The notes under the pieces: model-generated
Told to the model about the DNA's origin: nothing
Databases searched by the model: none
The model's input: only the letters and a program-made list of their open reading frames with translations
Shown here: in pieces, positions 52,322-64,000 of the stretch
Position numbering within the stretch: position 1 is the first letter of the stretch
How the letters are laid out: each line of letters begins with the position of its first letter
Assembly: GCF_004360155.1 (NCBI RefSeq)
Contig: NZ_SAIS01000016.1
Location: 34,731 to 98,730 of the forward strand
Source of the DNA: Paraglaciecola marina
GTDB lineage: Bacteria > Pseudomonadota > Gammaproteobacteria > Enterobacterales > Alteromonadaceae
Direction: 5' to 3'
Length of the DNA: 64,000 nt
Made by a program: the position numbers and the translations under genes

Positions 52322-55300
52322 ATGGTTTACTCCTATAGCGAAAAGAAACGTATCCGTAAGGATTTTGGCAAACGCCCACAGGTATTGGAAATACCGTATC
52401 TACTTTCAATCCAGTTAGATTCTTTTAAGAAGTTTATTGACCTCGATGAAGAAGGTCAACATGGACTGGAAGCAGCATTTAGATCAGTTTTTCCAATCAA
52501 AAGTTACTCTGGTAACGCTGAATTACAATATGTAAGTTACCGTTTAGGTGAGCCAGTATTTGACGTAAAAGAATGTCAGATACGTGGTGTTACATATTCA
52601 GCCCCTCTACGTGTGAAATTGCGTTTAGTGTTGTTCGATAGAGAAGCAGCACCAGGCACAGTAAAAGACATTAAAGAGCAAGAAGTCTACATGGGTGAAA
52701 TTCCACTCATGACAGATAACGGAACTTTCGTTATCAATGGGACTGAGCGTGTTATTGTGTCGCAATTACATCGTTCACCAGGCGTGTTCTTCGATCACGA
52801 TAAAGGGAAGACTCACTCATCCGGTAAAGTGTTGTATAACGCTCGTGTTATCCCATACCGTGGTTCGTGGTTAGACTTTGAATTTGACCCTAAAGATAAC
52901 TTATTTGTACGTATAGATAGACGTCGTAAATTACCGGCTACTATTATCTTACGTGCATTAGAAATGACCACAGAAGAGATTCTTGATTTATTCTTTGAGA
53001 AAAATCAGGTTCGAATTGATGGTGATAAATATTTATCAGATATAGTACCAGACCGCCTACGAGGTGAGACTGCACAGTTTGATATTCTAGATGCGAAAGG
53101 TAAGGTTCTTGTTGAAGCGGGTCGCCGTATTTCAGCTCGTCATACTAGAGCATTAGAAAAAGCAAAAATAACTGAATTAGAAGTTCCTGCTGAATACTTA
53201 GTTGGCCGTGTCTTTGCTCGTGACTTCATCAATGAAGAAACTGGCGAAGTTATAGTTAGTGCCAATGATGAACTAACGTTAGAAAACTTAGCAGAACTTA
53301 CTGAAGCAGGTGTTACCACTTTCGATACTCTTTATATTAATGAGTTAGATCATGGTGCTTATATATCAGATACCTTGCGTATAGATAATTCAACTAACAA
53401 GCTAGAAGCTTTAGTTGAAATTTACCGCATGATGCGTCCTGGTGAGCCACCCACTAAAGATGCCGCTGAAACCTTGTTTACTAACTTATTCTTCTCTGAT
53501 GACAGATATGACTTGTCGTCTGTTGGACGGATGAAGTTTAATCGTCGTTTAGGACGTGAAGAATCAACAGGTTCTGGCACTTTAGGTAATGATGATATCG
53601 TTTCAGTAATGAAGCAACTTATCACTATCCGTGATGGTAAAGATGAAGTTGATGATATCGATCACTTAGGTAACAGACGTATTCGTTCTGTTGGTGAAAT
53701 GGCTGAAAACCAATTCCGTGTTGGTTTAGTACGTGTTGAACGTGCCGTTAAAGAACGTCTAAGTTTAGGCGACCTTGATGCTGTTATGCCACAAGATTTG
53801 ATTAACGCTAAGCCTATTTCTGCTGCTGTAAAAGAGTTCTTTGGTTCAAGCCAATTATCTCAGTTTATGGACCAGAATAACCCGTTGTCAGAAGTGACGC
53901 ATAAGCGTCGTATTTCTGCATTAGGCCCAGGCGGCTTGACACGTGAAAGAGCTGGATTTGAAGTACGTGACGTACATCCAACTCACTACGGTCGTGTTTG
54001 TCCAATCGAAACACCTGAAGGACCAAACATCGGTTTGATCAACTCTTTATCAAGTTTTGCTCGAACAAACGATTTTGGATTCTTAGAAACACCTTATCGT
54101 AAAATTGTTGATGGTGTTGTAACCGACGAAATCGATTATTTATCAGCTATCGAAGAAGGCCAATTTGCGATTGCACAGGCAAATGTCGTCCTAGATGACG
54201 ACGGCAAATTAGCTGAAGAATTGATCCCTTGTCGTTTCCGTGGTGAAACCACGTTAATGCCAGTAGATGACATCAAATACATGGATGTCTCTCCACAGCA
54301 AATCGTTTCTGTTGCAGCGAGTATTATTCCGTTCCTAGAACACGATGATGCTAACCGTGCATTGATGGGTGCCAACATGCAACGTCAAGCTGTTCCAACA
54401 CTAATAGCTGAAAAGCCACTAGTTGGAACCGGTATGGAGAAAACTGTAGCAGTTGACTCTGGTGTAACGGTAGTTGCTAAACGCGGTGGTTCAGTTGATT
54501 ACGTAGACGCAAGTCGTATCGTTGTTAAAGTGAACGAGTCAGAAATGACAGCTGGTGAAGCAGGTATTGATATTTACAACCTGACTAAATACACCCGTTC
54601 AAACCAAAATACATGTATTAACCAAAAACCAACATGTAATGTTGGTGAACCAGTAGTTGCTGGTGATGTATTAGCTGATGGTCCATCTACAGATATGGGT
54701 GACTTAGCACTAGGGCAAAATATGCGTATCGCATTCATGCCTTGGAATGGTTATAACTTCGAAGATTCAATCTTAATTTCTGAGCGTGTCGCTCAAGAAG
54801 ATAGATTTACATCTATTCACATCCAAGAACTAAGCTGTATTGCTCGTGATACTAAGCTTGGTCCAGAAGAAATTAGTGCTGATATCCCGAATGTGGGTGA
54901 GTCTGCCTTAGGAAAACTGGATGATTCTGGTGTTGTTTATATCGGTGCTGAAGTTAAAGGTGGCGATATCTTAGTAGGTAAAGTGACACCTAAAGGTGAA
55001 ACTCAACTTACGCCAGAAGAAAAACTTTTAAGAGCAATCTTTGGTGAGAAAGCGTCTGATGTTAAAGATACATCATTACGTGTTCCAAATAGTGTTCACG
55101 GTACAGTTATCGATGTTCAAGTATTCACCCGTGATGGTGTTGAAAAAGACAAGCGTGCTCGTGAAATCGAAGATATGCAATTGCGTGAAGTTAAGAAAGA
55201 CTTAGGCGATGAGTTTGGAATTTTAGCGGATGGCATTTTTGCCAGAGCTAGTAACTTGTTACTTAAATCTGGAATTGACCAAGATAAGCTTAATAGTTTA

Positions 55301-56350
55301 CCTCGCGATAAGTGGTTTGACTTAACCTTAAGTGATGAAGACGCACAAGCCGAGCTTGATCAAATTGCTGAACAGCATAGTGAAATCAAAGCTGACTTTG
55401 ACACTAAATTTGAAGTTAAGCGTCGTAAGATCACTCAAGGTGATGATTTACAACCAGGTGTACTCAAGATTGTTAAGGTTTACCTTGCAGTTAAACGTCA
55501 TATTCAGCCTGGTGATAAAATGGCGGGACGTCACGGTAACAAAGGTGTTATTTCAACTATTCAACCAGTTGAAGACATGCCTTATGACGAGAACGGAACC
55601 CCTGTTGATATCGTATTGAACCCACTTGGTGTACCTTCGCGTATGAACATCGGTCAGATTCTTGAAACTCACTTAGGTATGGCTGCAAGCGGTATCGGTG
55701 TGAAAATAGACCGTATGTTAAAAGAACACGAAGAGATGGCCAAGCTACGTAACTTCTTAAAAGAAGTTTATAGTGCAGGGAAATCGCATCAAGTTGTTGA
55801 TATTGATAACTTTACTGATGATGAAGTCACCCGTTTAGCCGGTAACTTACGTAAAGGTGTGCCAATGGCTACACCAGTATTTGACGGTGCTACGGAAGCT
55901 GAAATAAAGCATATGTTAACGTTAGCCGACATTCCTGAAAGTGGTCAAATCACTTTGTTTGACGGTCGTACAGGTCGCGCATTTGAGCGCCCAGTGACAG
56001 TAGGTTACATGTACATGCTGAAACTTAACCATTTGGTTGATGACAAAATGCATGCTCGTTCTACTGGTTCATATAGCTTAGTTACACAGCAACCGTTAGG
56101 CGGTAAAGCTCAGTTCGGTGGTCAGCGTTTCGGAGAGATGGAAGTATGGGCACTAGAAGCATATGGTGCTGCATATACCTTACAAGAAATGCTAACCGTT
56201 AAGTCCGATGACGTGAATGGCCGTACTAAAATGTATAAAAACATTGTTGATGGCGATCATCGTATGGAACCTGGTATGCCGGAATCATTCAACGTATTGT
56301 TGAAAGAAATCCGTTCACTAGGTATCAATATCGAACTAGAAGAGCAATAG
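52322..56350 (+). CDS. rpoB: RNA polymerase beta subunit
   Basis: The 1342-residue beta subunit, same length as in E. coli. The rifampicin-pocket region reads [20 protein letters not shown] then [12 protein letters not shown], with no substitutions of the usual resistance type in view. [16 protein letters not shown] and the C-terminal [16 protein letters not shown] are also conserved. A shine-dalgarno GAGGA lies before the ATG. Confidence 0.98.
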   Translation: MVYSYSEKKRIRKDFGKRPQVLEIPYLLSIQLDSFKKFIDLDEEGQHGLEAAFRSVFPIKSYSGNAELQYVSYRLGEPVFDVKECQIRGVTYSAPLRVKLRLVLFDREAAPGTVKDIKEQEVYMGEIPLMTDNGTFVINGTERVIVSQLHRSPGVFFDHDKGKTHSSGKVLYNARVIPYRGSWLDFEFDPKDNLFVRIDRRRKLPATIILRALEMTTEEILDLFFEKNQVRIDGDKYLSDIVPDRLRGETAQFDILDAKGKVLVEAGRRISARHTRALEKAKITELEVPAEYLVGRVFARDFINEETGEVIVSANDELTLENLAELTEAGVTTFDTLYINELDHGAYISDTLRIDNSTNKLEALVEIYRMMRPGEPPTKDAAETLFTNLFFSDDRYDLSSVGRMKFNRRLGREESTGSGTLGNDDIVSVMKQLITIRDGKDEVDDIDHLGNRRIRSVGEMAENQFRVGLVRVERAVKERLSLGDLDAVMPQDLINAKPISAAVKEFFGSSQLSQFMDQNNPLSEVTHKRRISALGPGGLTRERAGFEVRDVHPTHYGRVCPIETPEGPNIGLINSLSSFARTNDFGFLETPYRKIVDGVVTDEIDYLSAIEEGQFAIAQANVVLDDDGKLAEELIPCRFRGETTLMPVDDIKYMDVSPQQIVSVAASIIPFLEHDDANRALMGANMQRQAVPTLIAEKPLVGTGMEKTVAVDSGVTVVAKRGGSVDYVDASRIVVKVNESEMTAGEAGIDIYNLTKYTRSNQNTCINQKPTCNVGEPVVAGDVLADGPSTDMGDLALGQNMRIAFMPWNGYNFEDSILISERVAQEDRFTSIHIQELSCIARDTKLGPEEISADIPNVGESALGKLDDSGVVYIGAEVKGGDILVGKVTPKGETQLTPEEKLLRAIFGEKASDVKDTSLRVPNSVHGTVIDVQVFTRDGVEKDKRAREIEDMQLREVKKDLGDEFGILADGIFARASNLLLKSGIDQDKLNSLPRDKWFDLTLSDEDAQAELDQIAEQHSEIKADFDTKFEVKRRKITQGDDLQPGVLKIVKVYLAVKRHIQPGDKMAGRHGNKGVISTIQPVEDMPYDENGTPVDIVLNPLGVPSRMNIGQILETHLGMAASGIGVKIDRMLKEHEEMAKLRNFLKEVYSAGKSHQVVDIDNFTDDEVTRLAGNLRKGVPMATPVFDGATEAEIKHMLTLADIPESGQITLFDGRTGRAFERPVTVGYMYMLKLNHLVDDKMHARSTGSYSLVTQQPLGGKAQFGGQRFGEMEVWALEAYGAAYTLQEMLTVKSDDVNGRTKMYKNIVDGDHRMEPGMPESFNVLLKEIRSLGINIELEEQ

Positions 56351-56379
56351 ACGCTCAGATATAGCTTGTAGACCGATTG

Positions 56380-56408
56380 TCCTGTTAGTGTGATTAATAC
56401 TAACAGGA
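56380..56408 (+). other. Hairpin between rpoB and rpoC
   Basis: TCCTGTTAGT and ACTAACAGGA form a perfect 10-bp stem with a nine-base loop, without a T run. It is more likely an mRNA stability or processing structure than a terminator. Confidence 0.5.
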
Positions 56409-56441
56409 TCTTTGCAACTAACTCCGCTGGAGAGAAATGTG

Positions 56442-59400
56442 AAAGATTTATTAAAGTTTCTTAAGCAACAACATAAGACTGAAGAGTTCGATAATATTCG
56501 AATTGGCTTAGCTGCTCCGGATATGATCCGCTCGTGGTCTTTTGGTGAAGTTAAGAAACCAGAAACGATTAACTATCGTACTTTTAAACCTGAACGTGAT
56601 GGTTTGTTCTGTGCTCGTATATTTGGGCCAGTAAAAGATTACGAATGTTTATGTGGTAAATACAAACGCCTTAAACACCGTGGTGTTATATGTGAAAAAT
56701 GTGGAGTTGAAGTTACTTTAACTAAAGTACGTCGTGAGCGTATGGGACACATTGAACTGGCAAGCCCAGTAGCACATATCTGGTTCCTTAAATCACTACC
56801 CTCTCGTATTGGCTTAATGTTAGATATGACATTACGTGATATTGAGCGTGTTCTTTATTTTGAATCATATGTGGTTTCTGAACCAGGTATGACGACCTTA
56901 GAGCGTAGCCAACTTTTAACTGAAGAAGAGTATTTGGATGCGTTAGAAGAACATGGTGACGAATTTGAAGCAAAAATGGGCGCTGAAGCAGTATTCGAAT
57001 TGCTTAAAGCCTTAGATGTTGATGCTGACGTAGTTGCTATGCGTGAAGAGTTACCTACCATTAACTCTGAAACTAAGCGTAAGAAAATCACTAAACGTTT
57101 GAAATTATTAGAATCTTTCCAACTATCTGGTAATAAGCCAGAGTGGATGATTTTAACAGTTCTTCCTGTTTTACCACCAGATTTACGTCCATTAGTACCA
57201 CTAGATGGCGGCCGTTTCGCGACTTCTGATCTAAACGATTTGTATCGTCGTGTTATTAACCGTAATAACCGTCTTAAGCGTCTTCTAGACCTAGCTGCAC
57301 CAGACATCATAGTACGTAACGAAAAACGTATGTTACAAGAAGCGGTAGATGCTCTTCTTGATAATGGTCGTCGTGGTCGTGCTATTACGGGTTCTAACAA
57401 GCGTCCTCTTAAATCTTTGGCTGATATGATCAAAGGTAAGCAAGGTCGTTTCCGTCAGAACTTGCTAGGTAAGCGTGTTGATTACTCAGGTCGTTCTGTA
57501 ATCACAGTTGGTCCTACTTTACGTTTACATCAATGTGGTCTTCCTAAGAAAATGGCACTTGAGTTATTCAAGCCGTTTATCTACGGAAAATTAGAAGGTC
57601 GTGGTTTAGCTACTACTATTAAAGCAGCTAAAAAATTAGTTGAGCGTGAAGATCCAGAAGTTTGGGATGTACTTGATGAAGTAATCCGTGAACATCCGGT
57701 AATGCTTAACCGTGCACCAACACTTCACAGACTAGGTATTCAAGCATTTGAACCTATCCTAATTGAAGGTAAAGCTATTCAGTTACACCCATTGGTTTGT
57801 GCGGCATATAACGCCGACTTCGATGGTGACCAAATGGCGGTACACGTACCATTGACTATCGAAGCACAGCTAGAAGCTCGTGCGTTGATGATGTCTACCA
57901 ACAACATTCTTTCACCTGCCAACGGTGAGCCAATTATCGTACCTTCACAGGACGTTGTAATGGGCTTGTACTATATGACACGTGATCGTGTTAACGGTAA
58001 AGGCGAAGGCATGGTATTCACTAGTCCTAAGGAAGCTGAAAAAGCTTACCGTACAGAAACTGCTGAATTACATGCTCGCGTTAAAGTTCGTATTACTGAA
58101 TATGAAGTTGCTGAAGATGGAACTAAGACCGAAAAGGTTACCTTAACTGATACTACAGTTGGTCGAGCTATTTTCTCTGAAGTATTACCTAAAGGTGTAC
58201 CTTTTGAGATTATTAACCAAGCCATGGGTAAAAAGCAGATTTCTAAGTTATTGAATGCTTGTTACCGTTCACTTGGTTTGAAAGATACAGTTATCGCAGC
58301 TGACCAAATCATGTATACCGGTTTTCACTATGCAATGATTGCTGGTGCATCTGTTGGTATAGATGACATGGTTATTCCTGACGCGAAGAAAGACATCATT
58401 GAAGGTGCCGAAGCTGAAGTCTACGAAATCCAAGAGCAATTCCAATCTGGTCTTGTTACCGCGGGTGAACGTTACAACAAAGTTATCGATATCTGGTCAA
58501 ACGCGAACGAAAAAGTCGCTAAAGCTATGATGGAAAACTTATCTAAAGAATCAATTTTAAATCGTGATGGTGAAATGGAAGAACAAGCTTCTTTCAACTC
58601 AGTCTTTATGATGGCCGATTCTGGTGCTCGTGGTAGTGCCGCTCAGATTCGTCAGCTAGCTGGTATGCGTGGTTTGATGGCAAAACCAGATGGTTCAATC
58701 ATCGAAACACCTATTACTGCAAACTTCCGTGAAGGTTTGAACGTACTTCAGTACTTCATCTCTACTCACGGTGCTCGTAAAGGTTTGGCCGATACGGCAT
58801 TGAAAACAGCTAACTCGGGTTATTTGACTCGTCGTCTAGTAGATGTTGCACAAGATTTAGTTATTAACAACGATGATTGTGGCACCTATGAAGGTGTTAA
58901 AATGACTCCGCTTATCGAAGGTGGTGACGTTGTTGAGCCGCTTCGTGAACGTGTACTAGGTCGTACAGTAGCTGAAGACGTATTGAAGCCTGGTACTAAC
59001 GAAGTGCTAGTAGAGCGTAACGTTCTATTAGACGAAGCGCTAGTAGACATGCTTGAAGAAAACTCAGTTGACCAAATTATGGTTCGCTCCGTTATTACCT
59101 GTGAAAACGACTTTGGTGTTTGTGCTAAATGTTACGGACGTGACTTGGCTCGTGGACACATGGTTGGTCATGGTGAAGCTGTTGGTGTTATTGCCGCACA
59201 GTCAATCGGTGAACCTGGTACACAGTTAACAATGCGTACTTTCCACATTGGTGGTGCTGCATCTAGAGCGTCTGCTGAAAACAGTGTACAAGTTAAGACA
59301 ACGGGTACATTGAAACTCCACAACGCTAAGTTCGTACGTAATACAGATGATAAGGTAGTAATTGTTTCTCGTTCAACTGAGATCACTATCATAGATGATC

Positions 59401-60623
59401 AAGGTCGTGAGAAAGAGCGTTATAAAGTGCCTTACGGTGCAATCTTAACAATTGATGACAATACAAAAGTTGAAGCGGGTGAAGTGGTTGCTAACTGGGA
59501 CCCACATTCACATCCAATCGTTACAGAGCGTGCGGCTAAAATTAGCTTTGCTGATGTTGATGATAGTAATACTGAAATGCAACAAGATGAGTTGACTGGT
59601 TTAACTCGTATCGTTGTAAATGACCTATCTAAAGCAAATGCTAAAGAGCCTAAGCTAATCCTTGAAAGTGCAGAGTTTGGCTTACAAGAGATTCGTTTAC
59701 CAAGCTTTACTACTATCGAAGCTACAGATGGTATGGAAGCTAAACCTGGTGACGTATTAGCACGTATACCGCAAGAAAGCTCGAAAACTCGTGATATTAC
59801 CGGTGGTCTTCCACGTGTTGCTGACTTGTTTGAAGCCCGTAAGCCTAAAGAGCCAGCTATCCTAGCTGAAGTTTCAGGTATGATTGGCTTTGGTAAAGAA
59901 ACTAAAGGTAAGAAACGTTTAACCATCACGCCTAAAGGTGAAGACCACTACGAAGAGATGATCCCTAAATGGCGTCAACTTAACGTGTTTGAAGGTGAGT
60001 CGGTTGAGAAAGGTGAAGTTATTGCCGATGGTCCTGAGTCTCCGCATGACATATTACGTCTACGTGGAATCAGTGCTGTATCTAACTATATCGTTAATGA
60101 AGTACAAGAAGTTTACCGCCTACAAGGGGTAAAAATTAACGATAAGCATATCGAAGTAGTTATTCGTCAAATGTTGCGTAAGTGTTTAATCACTCATGCA
60201 GGTGACAGTAACTTCCTAGAAGGCGAACAGTTAGAAGTATCTAACGTGAAGATAGCTAACCGTGAATTGGAAAAGCAAGGCAAAATCCCTGCTCAGTACG
60301 AAACACAGTTACTGGGTATCACTAAAGCGTCATTGTCTACTGAGTCGTTTATCTCAGCTGCATCTTTCCAAGAAACAACTCGTGTTCTTACTGAAGCAGC
60401 AGTGCAAGGTAAAGAAGATGAACTACGTGGCTTGAAAGAAAACGTAATAGTTGGACGCTTGATACCAGCTGGTACCGGCTTCTCGTATCATCAAAAACGT
60501 ACTGCTAGAAAACTAGCAGAGCTACAGGAACTAGAAGAACCTTCAGTTTCTGCATCTGAAGCAGAGTTAGCATTAACCGAAGCATTGAATGCTGAAGTAA
60601 GTGATAGCCCAGCTGACGAGTAA
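56442..60623 (+). CDS. rpoC: RNA polymerase beta' subunit
   Basis: The beta' subunit (1393 residues). The zinc site [20 protein letters not shown], the catalytic [12 protein letters not shown] with its three Asp residues, and the second zinc site [20 protein letters not shown] are all present. I start at the GTG at 56442 ([11 protein letters not shown]), matching E. coli RpoC and with GGAGAG upstream; the frame is open from 56412. Confidence 0.98.
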   Translation, partial: KDLLKFLKQQHKTEEFDNIRIGLAAPDMIRSWSFGEVKKPETINYRTFKPERDGLFCARIFGPVKDYECLCGKYKRLKHRGVICEKCGVEVTLTKVRRERMGHIELASPVAHIWFLKSLPSRIGLMLDMTLRDIERVLYFESYVVSEPGMTTLERSQLLTEEEYLDALEEHGDEFEAKMGAEAVFELLKALDVDADVVAMREELPTINSETKRKKITKRLKLLESFQLSGNKPEWMILTVLPVLPPDLRPLVPLDGGRFATSDLNDLYRRVINRNNRLKRLLDLAAPDIIVRNEKRMLQEAVDALLDNGRRGRAITGSNKRPLKSLADMIKGKQGRFRQNLLGKRVDYSGRSVITVGPTLRLHQCGLPKKMALELFKPFIYGKLEGRGLATTIKAAKKLVEREDPEVWDVLDEVIREHPVMLNRAPTLHRLGIQAFEPILIEGKAIQLHPLVCAAYNADFDGDQMAVHVPLTIEAQLEARALMMSTNNILSPANGEPIIVPSQDVVMGLYYMTRDRVNGKGEGMVFTSPKEAEKAYRTETAELHARVKVRITEYEVAEDGTKTEKVTLTDTTVGRAIFSEVLPKGVPFEIINQAMGKKQISKLLNACYRSLGLKDTVIAADQIMYTGFHYAMIAGASVGIDDMVIPDAKKDIIEGAEAEVYEIQEQFQSGLVTAGERYNKVIDIWSNANEKVAKAMMENLSKESILNRDGEMEEQASFNSVFMMADSGARGSAAQIRQLAGMRGLMAKPDGSIIETPITANFREGLNVLQYFISTHGARKGLADTALKTANSGYLTRRLVDVAQDLVINNDDCGTYEGVKMTPLIEGGDVVEPLRERVLGRTVAEDVLKPGTNEVLVERNVLLDEALVDMLEENSVDQIMVRSVITCENDFGVCAKCYGRDLARGHMVGHGEAVGVIAAQSIGEPGTQLTMRTFHIGGAASRASAENSVQVKTTGTLKLHNAKFVRNTDDKVVIVSRSTEITIIDDQGREKERYKVPYGAILTIDDNTKVEAGEVVANWDPHSHPIVTERAAKISFADVDDSNTEMQQDELTGLTRIVVNDLSKANAKEPKLILESAEFGLQEIRLPSFTTIEATDGMEAKPGDVLARIPQESSKTRDITGGLPRVADLFEARKPKEPAILAEVSGMIGFGKETKGKKRLTITPKGEDHYEEMIPKWRQLNVFEGESVEKGEVIADGPESPHDILRLRGISAVSNYIVNEVQEVYRLQGVKINDKHIEVVIRQMLRKCLITHAGDSNFLEGEQLEVSNVKIANRELEKQGKIPAQYETQLLGITKASLSTESFISAASFQETTRVLTEAAVQGKEDELRGLKENVIVGRLIPAGTGFSYHQKRTARKLAELQELEEPSVSASEAELALTEALNAEVSDSPADE

Positions 60624-60702
60624 AAAATACGATCAAATATGATCTGAAATAGTAAAAATTGTCGCTAAACCTATATAAAATACAGTTTAGCGATACTCTT
60701 AC

Positions 60703-60731
60703 TTGACAGCTCAGCTATTGATCATTAGACT
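60703..60731 (+). promoter_or_regulatory. Promoter of the str operon
   Basis: TTGACA and TAGACT are 17 bp apart, followed by a GC-rich CCGCGACC. It is about 115 bp upstream of rpsL. A hairpin TCGCTAAAC/GTTTAGCGA at 60662-60693 precedes it and may end part of the rpoBC transcription. Confidence 0.75.
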
Positions 60732-60847
60732 TCCGCGACCCGAAATTTGGTGATGATTTCATCACTTAATTAAGGCTCGCGGATTTTTCGCGTTTTACGC
60801 CCTAATAAAAAGGGCAAACAGTCGTAATTTTAATCAGGAGCTTGTTA

Positions 60848-61222
60848 ATGGCAACAGTTAACCAGTTAGTGCGCAAGCCACGCAAACAACCTGCGACGAA
60901 GAGCAACGTCGCGGCTTTGCAGGCCTGTCCACAACGTCGTGGAGTATGTACTCGTGTATATACAACCACACCAAAGAAGCCGAACTCTGCATTACGTAAA
61001 GTATGTCGTGTTCGTTTAACCAACGGTTTTGAAGTATCTTCATATATCGGTGGAGAAGGTCACAACCTACAAGAGCACAGTGTTGTTCTTATTCGTGGTG
61101 GTCGTGTTAAAGATTTACCAGGTGTTCGTTATCACACAGTACGCGGTACATTAGATTGTGCTGGTGTAAGTGATCGTCGCGCTGGCCGTTCTAAGTACGG
61201 CGCAAAAAGGCCTAAGTCTTAA
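60848..61222 (+). CDS. rpsL: 30S ribosomal protein S12
   Basis: The 124-residue S12, part of the decoding centre. [20 protein letters not shown] keeps Lys43 (the first resistance position) and [18 protein letters not shown] keeps Lys88, so it looks streptomycin-sensitive. The start is the ATG at 60848 ([12 protein letters not shown]), with CAGGAG upstream. Confidence 0.98.
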   Translation: MATVNQLVRKPRKQPATKSNVAALQACPQRRGVCTRVYTTTPKKPNSALRKVCRVRLTNGFEVSSYIGGEGHNLQEHSVVLIRGGRVKDLPGVRYHTVRGTLDCAGVSDRRAGRSKYGAKRPKS

Positions 61223-61298
61223 CGGTTCTCCGTTAGTAAGGCCAAACTATAGTATTAATTGAGTTTTGGGAATCCCCTGAATTCTACGGAGAATTGAG

Positions 61299-61769
61299 AT
61301 GCCAAGAAGAAGAGTCGTAGGACAACGTAAAATCCTACCAGATCCTAAGTTCGGATCAGAGTTATTAGCTAAATTTATGAATGTCGTGATGTTAGACGGC
61401 AAGAAATCGACTGCTGAAAAAATCGTTTACGGTGCGCTAGATATTGTTGCTTCTAAAGCTGACAAAGCACACTTAGACATATTTGAAGATGCGTTGGACA
61501 ATATCCGCCCTACGGTAGAGGTTAAATCTCGTCGTGTTGGTGGTTCTACTTATCAAGTACCAGTAGAAGTACGTCCAGTTCGTCGAAATGCTCTAGGTAT
61601 GCGTTGGTTAGTTGACGCTGCCCGTAAGCGTGGTGAAAAATCAATGGCTCAACGCCTTGCAGCTGAAATGCTCGACGCTGCTGAAAACAAAGGTTCTGCG
61701 GTTAAGAAACGTGAAGACGTTCACCGTATGGCTGAAGCTAACAAAGCATTCGCTCACTACCGTTGGTAA
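61299..61769 (+). CDS. rpsG: 30S ribosomal protein S7
   Basis: The 156-residue S7, which starts assembly of the 30S head. [20 protein letters not shown] and [19 protein letters not shown] are the family blocks. ACGGAG lies before the ATG. It is followed after 12 bp by fusA. Confidence 0.98.
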   Translation: MPRRRVVGQRKILPDPKFGSELLAKFMNVVMLDGKKSTAEKIVYGALDIVASKADKAHLDIFEDALDNIRPTVEVKSRRVGGSTYQVPVEVRPVRRNALGMRWLVDAARKRGEKSMAQRLAAEMLDAAENKGSAVKKREDVHRMAEANKAFAHYRW

Positions 61770-61781
61770 TAAGAGAAAGCT

Positions 61782-63884
61782 ATGGCTCGTAAAACGCCCC
61801 TTGAGCGTTACCGAAATATTGGTATTGTCGCCCACGTTGATGCTGGTAAAACTACCACCACTGAACGTGTTCTTTTCTACACAGGTCTTTCTCATAAGAT
61901 CGGTGAGGTCCATGATGGCGCAGCCACCATGGATTGGATGGAACAAGAACAAGAGCGCGGCATAACCATTACTTCGGCTGCCACGACCTGTTTCTGGTCG
62001 GGTATGAACAAGCAATATGACCAACACCGTATCAATATTATTGATACTCCAGGGCACGTTGACTTTACTATTGAAGTAGAACGTTCTTTACGAGTATTAG
62101 ATGGTGCGGTTGTGGTTTTTTGTGGTTCCTCAGGTGTAGAACCTCAATCTGAAACTGTTTGGCGCCAAGCTGACAAATACCGCGTTCCACGTATGGTATT
62201 TGTTAATAAAATGGACCGTGCAGGTGCAGATTTTGAGCGTGTTGTTAATCAAATAAGAACTCGTTTAGGGGCTAATTGTGTTCCTATTCATTTGAATATT
62301 GGTGCTGAAGAAACCTTCAAAGGTGTGGTTGACCTAATCAAGATGAAAGCCATTAATTGGAATGAGTCTGACCAAGGTATGACATTCACCTATGAAGATA
62401 TTCCTGCTGATTTAATAGACCGTGCGGAAGAACTTCGTACCGAATTAGTTGAAGCCGCAGCAGAAGCGACTGATGAGTTGATGGATAAGTATTTGGAAGG
62501 CGAAGAGCTTACCGAAGACGAAATCAAATTTGGTTTGCGCAAACGTACACTTGCTAATGAAATTGTGCTTGCAACCTGTGGTTCTGCATTCAAAAACAAA
62601 GGTGTTCAGGCTGTACTTGATTCTGTTATCGAGTTCCTACCTGCGCCAATGGATGTACCAGCAATTACAGGTGTACTAAACGACAAAGATGAGACAGAGG
62701 CCGAACGTCCTGCGGACGACAACGAACCTTTTGCTGCTTTAGCATTTAAAATTGCTACAGACCCCTTTGTTGGAACGTTAACTTTCTTCCGCTGTTATTC
62801 TGGCGTAGTTAACTCAGGTGATGCCGTTTACAACCCTGTAAAAGGTAAGCGTGAGCGCTTTGGACGTATAGTTCAAATGCATGCTAAAGATAGAGAAGAG
62901 CTTAAAGAAGTACGAGCAGGAGACATAGCTGCAGCTATAGGGCTAAAAGATGTGACTACGGGGGACACTTTGTGTGATCCTAATCATATTATTACCCTAG
63001 AGCGTATGGAATTTCCAGAACCGGTTATTTCTATTGCAGTAGAACCTAGATCTCAACCAGACCAAGAAAAGATGGCGATTGCCCTTAGTAAGCTAGCGGC
63101 AGAAGATCCATCATTCAAGGTACATACTGATGAAGAAACTGCGCAAACAATAATATCTGGTATGGGTGAACTGCACTTAGATATCATTGTTGACAGAATG
63201 AAGCGTGAGTTTGGTGTTGATTGTAACGTAGGTAAACCACAAGTTGCTTACCGAGAAACCATTCGCTCTAGCGTTGAAGTTGAAGGTAAGTTTGTTCGTC
63301 AATCAGGCGGAAAAGGCCAATATGGTCACGTTTGGTTGAAGCTCGAACCTAATGAAGAAGGTGCTGGTTATGAATTTATCAATGAAGTGGTTGGGGGAGT
63401 CGTTCCAAAAGAATTCATCCCAGCTGTTGATAAAGGTATTCAGCAACAAATGCAAAGTGGTGTCGTAGCCGGGTATCCAGTGCTTGATGTAAAAGTAACT
63501 TTATATGACGGTTCGTATCATGATGTTGACTCTTCAGAAATGGCGTTTAAAATCGCAGGGTCGATGGGATTCAAGAAAGGGGCTGCAGAAGCAAACCCTG
63601 TTTTACTTGAGCCAACTATGAAAGTTGAAGTCACCACTCCAGAAGACTGGATGGGTGACGTAGTCGGTGACCTTAATAGGCGCCGTGGTATGATAGAAGG
63701 CATGGATGATGGTGTTGCAGGTATTAAAATAATACATGCGAAAGTACCTTTATCAGAAATGTTTGGTTATGCTACTGATTTGCGTAGCGCAACTCAGGGT
63801 AGAGCCTCATACTCTATGGAATTTTTTAATTACGCAGAAGCGTCGAGTGCGGTAGCAAAAGCTATCTCCGAGTCGCGACTGTAA
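61782..63884 (+). CDS. fusA: Elongation factor G
   Basis: The 700-residue translocase EF-G. G1 [15 protein letters not shown], the switch [11 protein letters not shown], and [10 protein letters not shown] (G4) are complete, with domains II-V following to the conserved AEVPLSEM-like block [20 protein letters not shown]. It has the usual place in the str operon. Confidence 0.98.
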   Translation: MARKTPLERYRNIGIVAHVDAGKTTTTERVLFYTGLSHKIGEVHDGAATMDWMEQEQERGITITSAATTCFWSGMNKQYDQHRINIIDTPGHVDFTIEVERSLRVLDGAVVVFCGSSGVEPQSETVWRQADKYRVPRMVFVNKMDRAGADFERVVNQIRTRLGANCVPIHLNIGAEETFKGVVDLIKMKAINWNESDQGMTFTYEDIPADLIDRAEELRTELVEAAAEATDELMDKYLEGEELTEDEIKFGLRKRTLANEIVLATCGSAFKNKGVQAVLDSVIEFLPAPMDVPAITGVLNDKDETEAERPADDNEPFAALAFKIATDPFVGTLTFFRCYSGVVNSGDAVYNPVKGKRERFGRIVQMHAKDREELKEVRAGDIAAAIGLKDVTTGDTLCDPNHIITLERMEFPEPVISIAVEPRSQPDQEKMAIALSKLAAEDPSFKVHTDEETAQTIISGMGELHLDIIVDRMKREFGVDCNVGKPQVAYRETIRSSVEVEGKFVRQSGGKGQYGHVWLKLEPNEEGAGYEFINEVVGGVVPKEFIPAVDKGIQQQMQSGVVAGYPVLDVKVTLYDGSYHDVDSSEMAFKIAGSMGFKKGAAEANPVLLEPTMKVEVTTPEDWMGDVVGDLNRRRGMIEGMDDGVAGIKIIHAKVPLSEMFGYATDLRSATQGRASYSMEFFNYAEASSAVAKAISESRL

Positions 63885-63901
63885 ATCTTAATGAAGGTCT
63901 G

Positions 63902-63942
63902 GTCCGGTTATCTACTCCATATAGGATAGGGGCCGGACTTTT
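63902..63942 (+). terminator. Hairpin with T run between fusA and tuf
   Basis: GTCCGG and CCGGAC are the base of a stem over a 25-base loop that includes further pairing (TTATC/GATA), followed by TTTT. It is likely an attenuator that lets part of transcription continue into tuf. Confidence 0.55.
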
Positions 63943-63960
63943 AACTAGGAAACCAGTAAA

Positions 63961-64000
63961 ATGGCAAAAGAAAAGTTTGAACGTACTAAACCGCATGTAA
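63961..64000 (+). CDS. tuf: Elongation factor Tu, first 13 codons
   Basis: The reading frame MAKEKFERTKPHV is the N-terminus of EF-Tu; the gene continues past the window. AACTAGGA precedes the ATG. Its place after fusA is that of tufA. Confidence 0.93.
   Translation, partial: MAKEKFERTKPHV

Noticed and set aside
53850..53960. Possible rifampicin-resistance substitutions in rpoB
   Set aside because: The region reads as the wild-type cluster with no changes at the usual positions.
60662..60693. Hairpin after rpoC as a strong terminator
   Set aside because: The 9-bp stem has a 14-base loop and no following T run, so I did not list it as a terminator.

Overview
The window looks like chromosome from a marine gammaproteobacterium of the order Alteromonadales, probably Alteromonadaceae (Glaciecola/Paraglaciecola-like). 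This rests on the rapA-rluA pair, the tRNA-Trp-secE-nusG-rplKAJL-rpoBC-rpsLG-fusA-tuf order, the AT-rich codon use, and the mix of TonB receptor, DUF3010, DgcN-type and cyanide-insensitive oxidase genes. There are no rRNA genes and no CRISPR array.

Layout. 1-5.6 kb: edge of a DUF3530 gene, rluA, rapA and a PIN-PhoH gene. 5.6-12.9 kb: a compact island with a TetR regulator, a TonB-dependent receptor and a tryptophan-tryptophylquinone aralkylamine dehydrogenase cluster (aauB-E-D-A) followed by two small c-type cytochromes. The island is bracketed by the real 3' end of phoH and a second, orphan copy of the last 98 bp of phoH. The two copies share a 22-bp identical core and then diverge almost only at synonymous sites, as expected for insertion into a gene 3' end. 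13-16 kb: a LysR regulator beside a dgcN-like D-glutamate N-acetyltransferase gene, then a transglutaminase-like gene. 16-24 kb: DUF3010, a collagen-like choice-of-anchor I lipoprotein, a phytanoyl-CoA dioxygenase-like protein, cytochrome bd oxidase subunits with a GbsR/MarR-type regulator and its probable operator, a DinB-like protein and PhnA/YjdM.

24-26.5 kb is accessory DNA: an IS110-family transposase remnant, then an AT-rich isochorismatase-family gene and an abortive-infection (Abi-C) gene separated by an attC-like recombination site. I read these as integron-type gene cassettes without a nearby integrase. 26.5-30.3 kb: a YegD-like Hsp70 and eutBC (ethanolamine ammonia-lyase) without other eut genes. 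30.3-48 kb: an OlsF-like bifunctional acyltransferase, pyrC, a solute-binding protein, a crotonase, dbpA, an HTH membrane protein, an M13 peptidase, a propeller-GGDEF diguanylate cyclase, MAPEG and RraA-like proteins, an ABC exporter, a second RluA-type synthase, DUF445 and YgjV membrane proteins.

48-64 kb is the core transcription/translation block: tRNA-Trp, a structured repeat-like element ending in a copy of the tRNA tail, secE-nusG, rplKA, rplJL with a long L10-type leader, rpoBC, then the str operon (rpsL, rpsG, fusA, start of tuf). Likely promoters and terminators are visible at the main transcription-unit boundaries here. The candidates most worth follow-up are the amine dehydrogenase island at the phoH end, the cassette-like Abi/isochorismatase region, and the tRNA-tail element.
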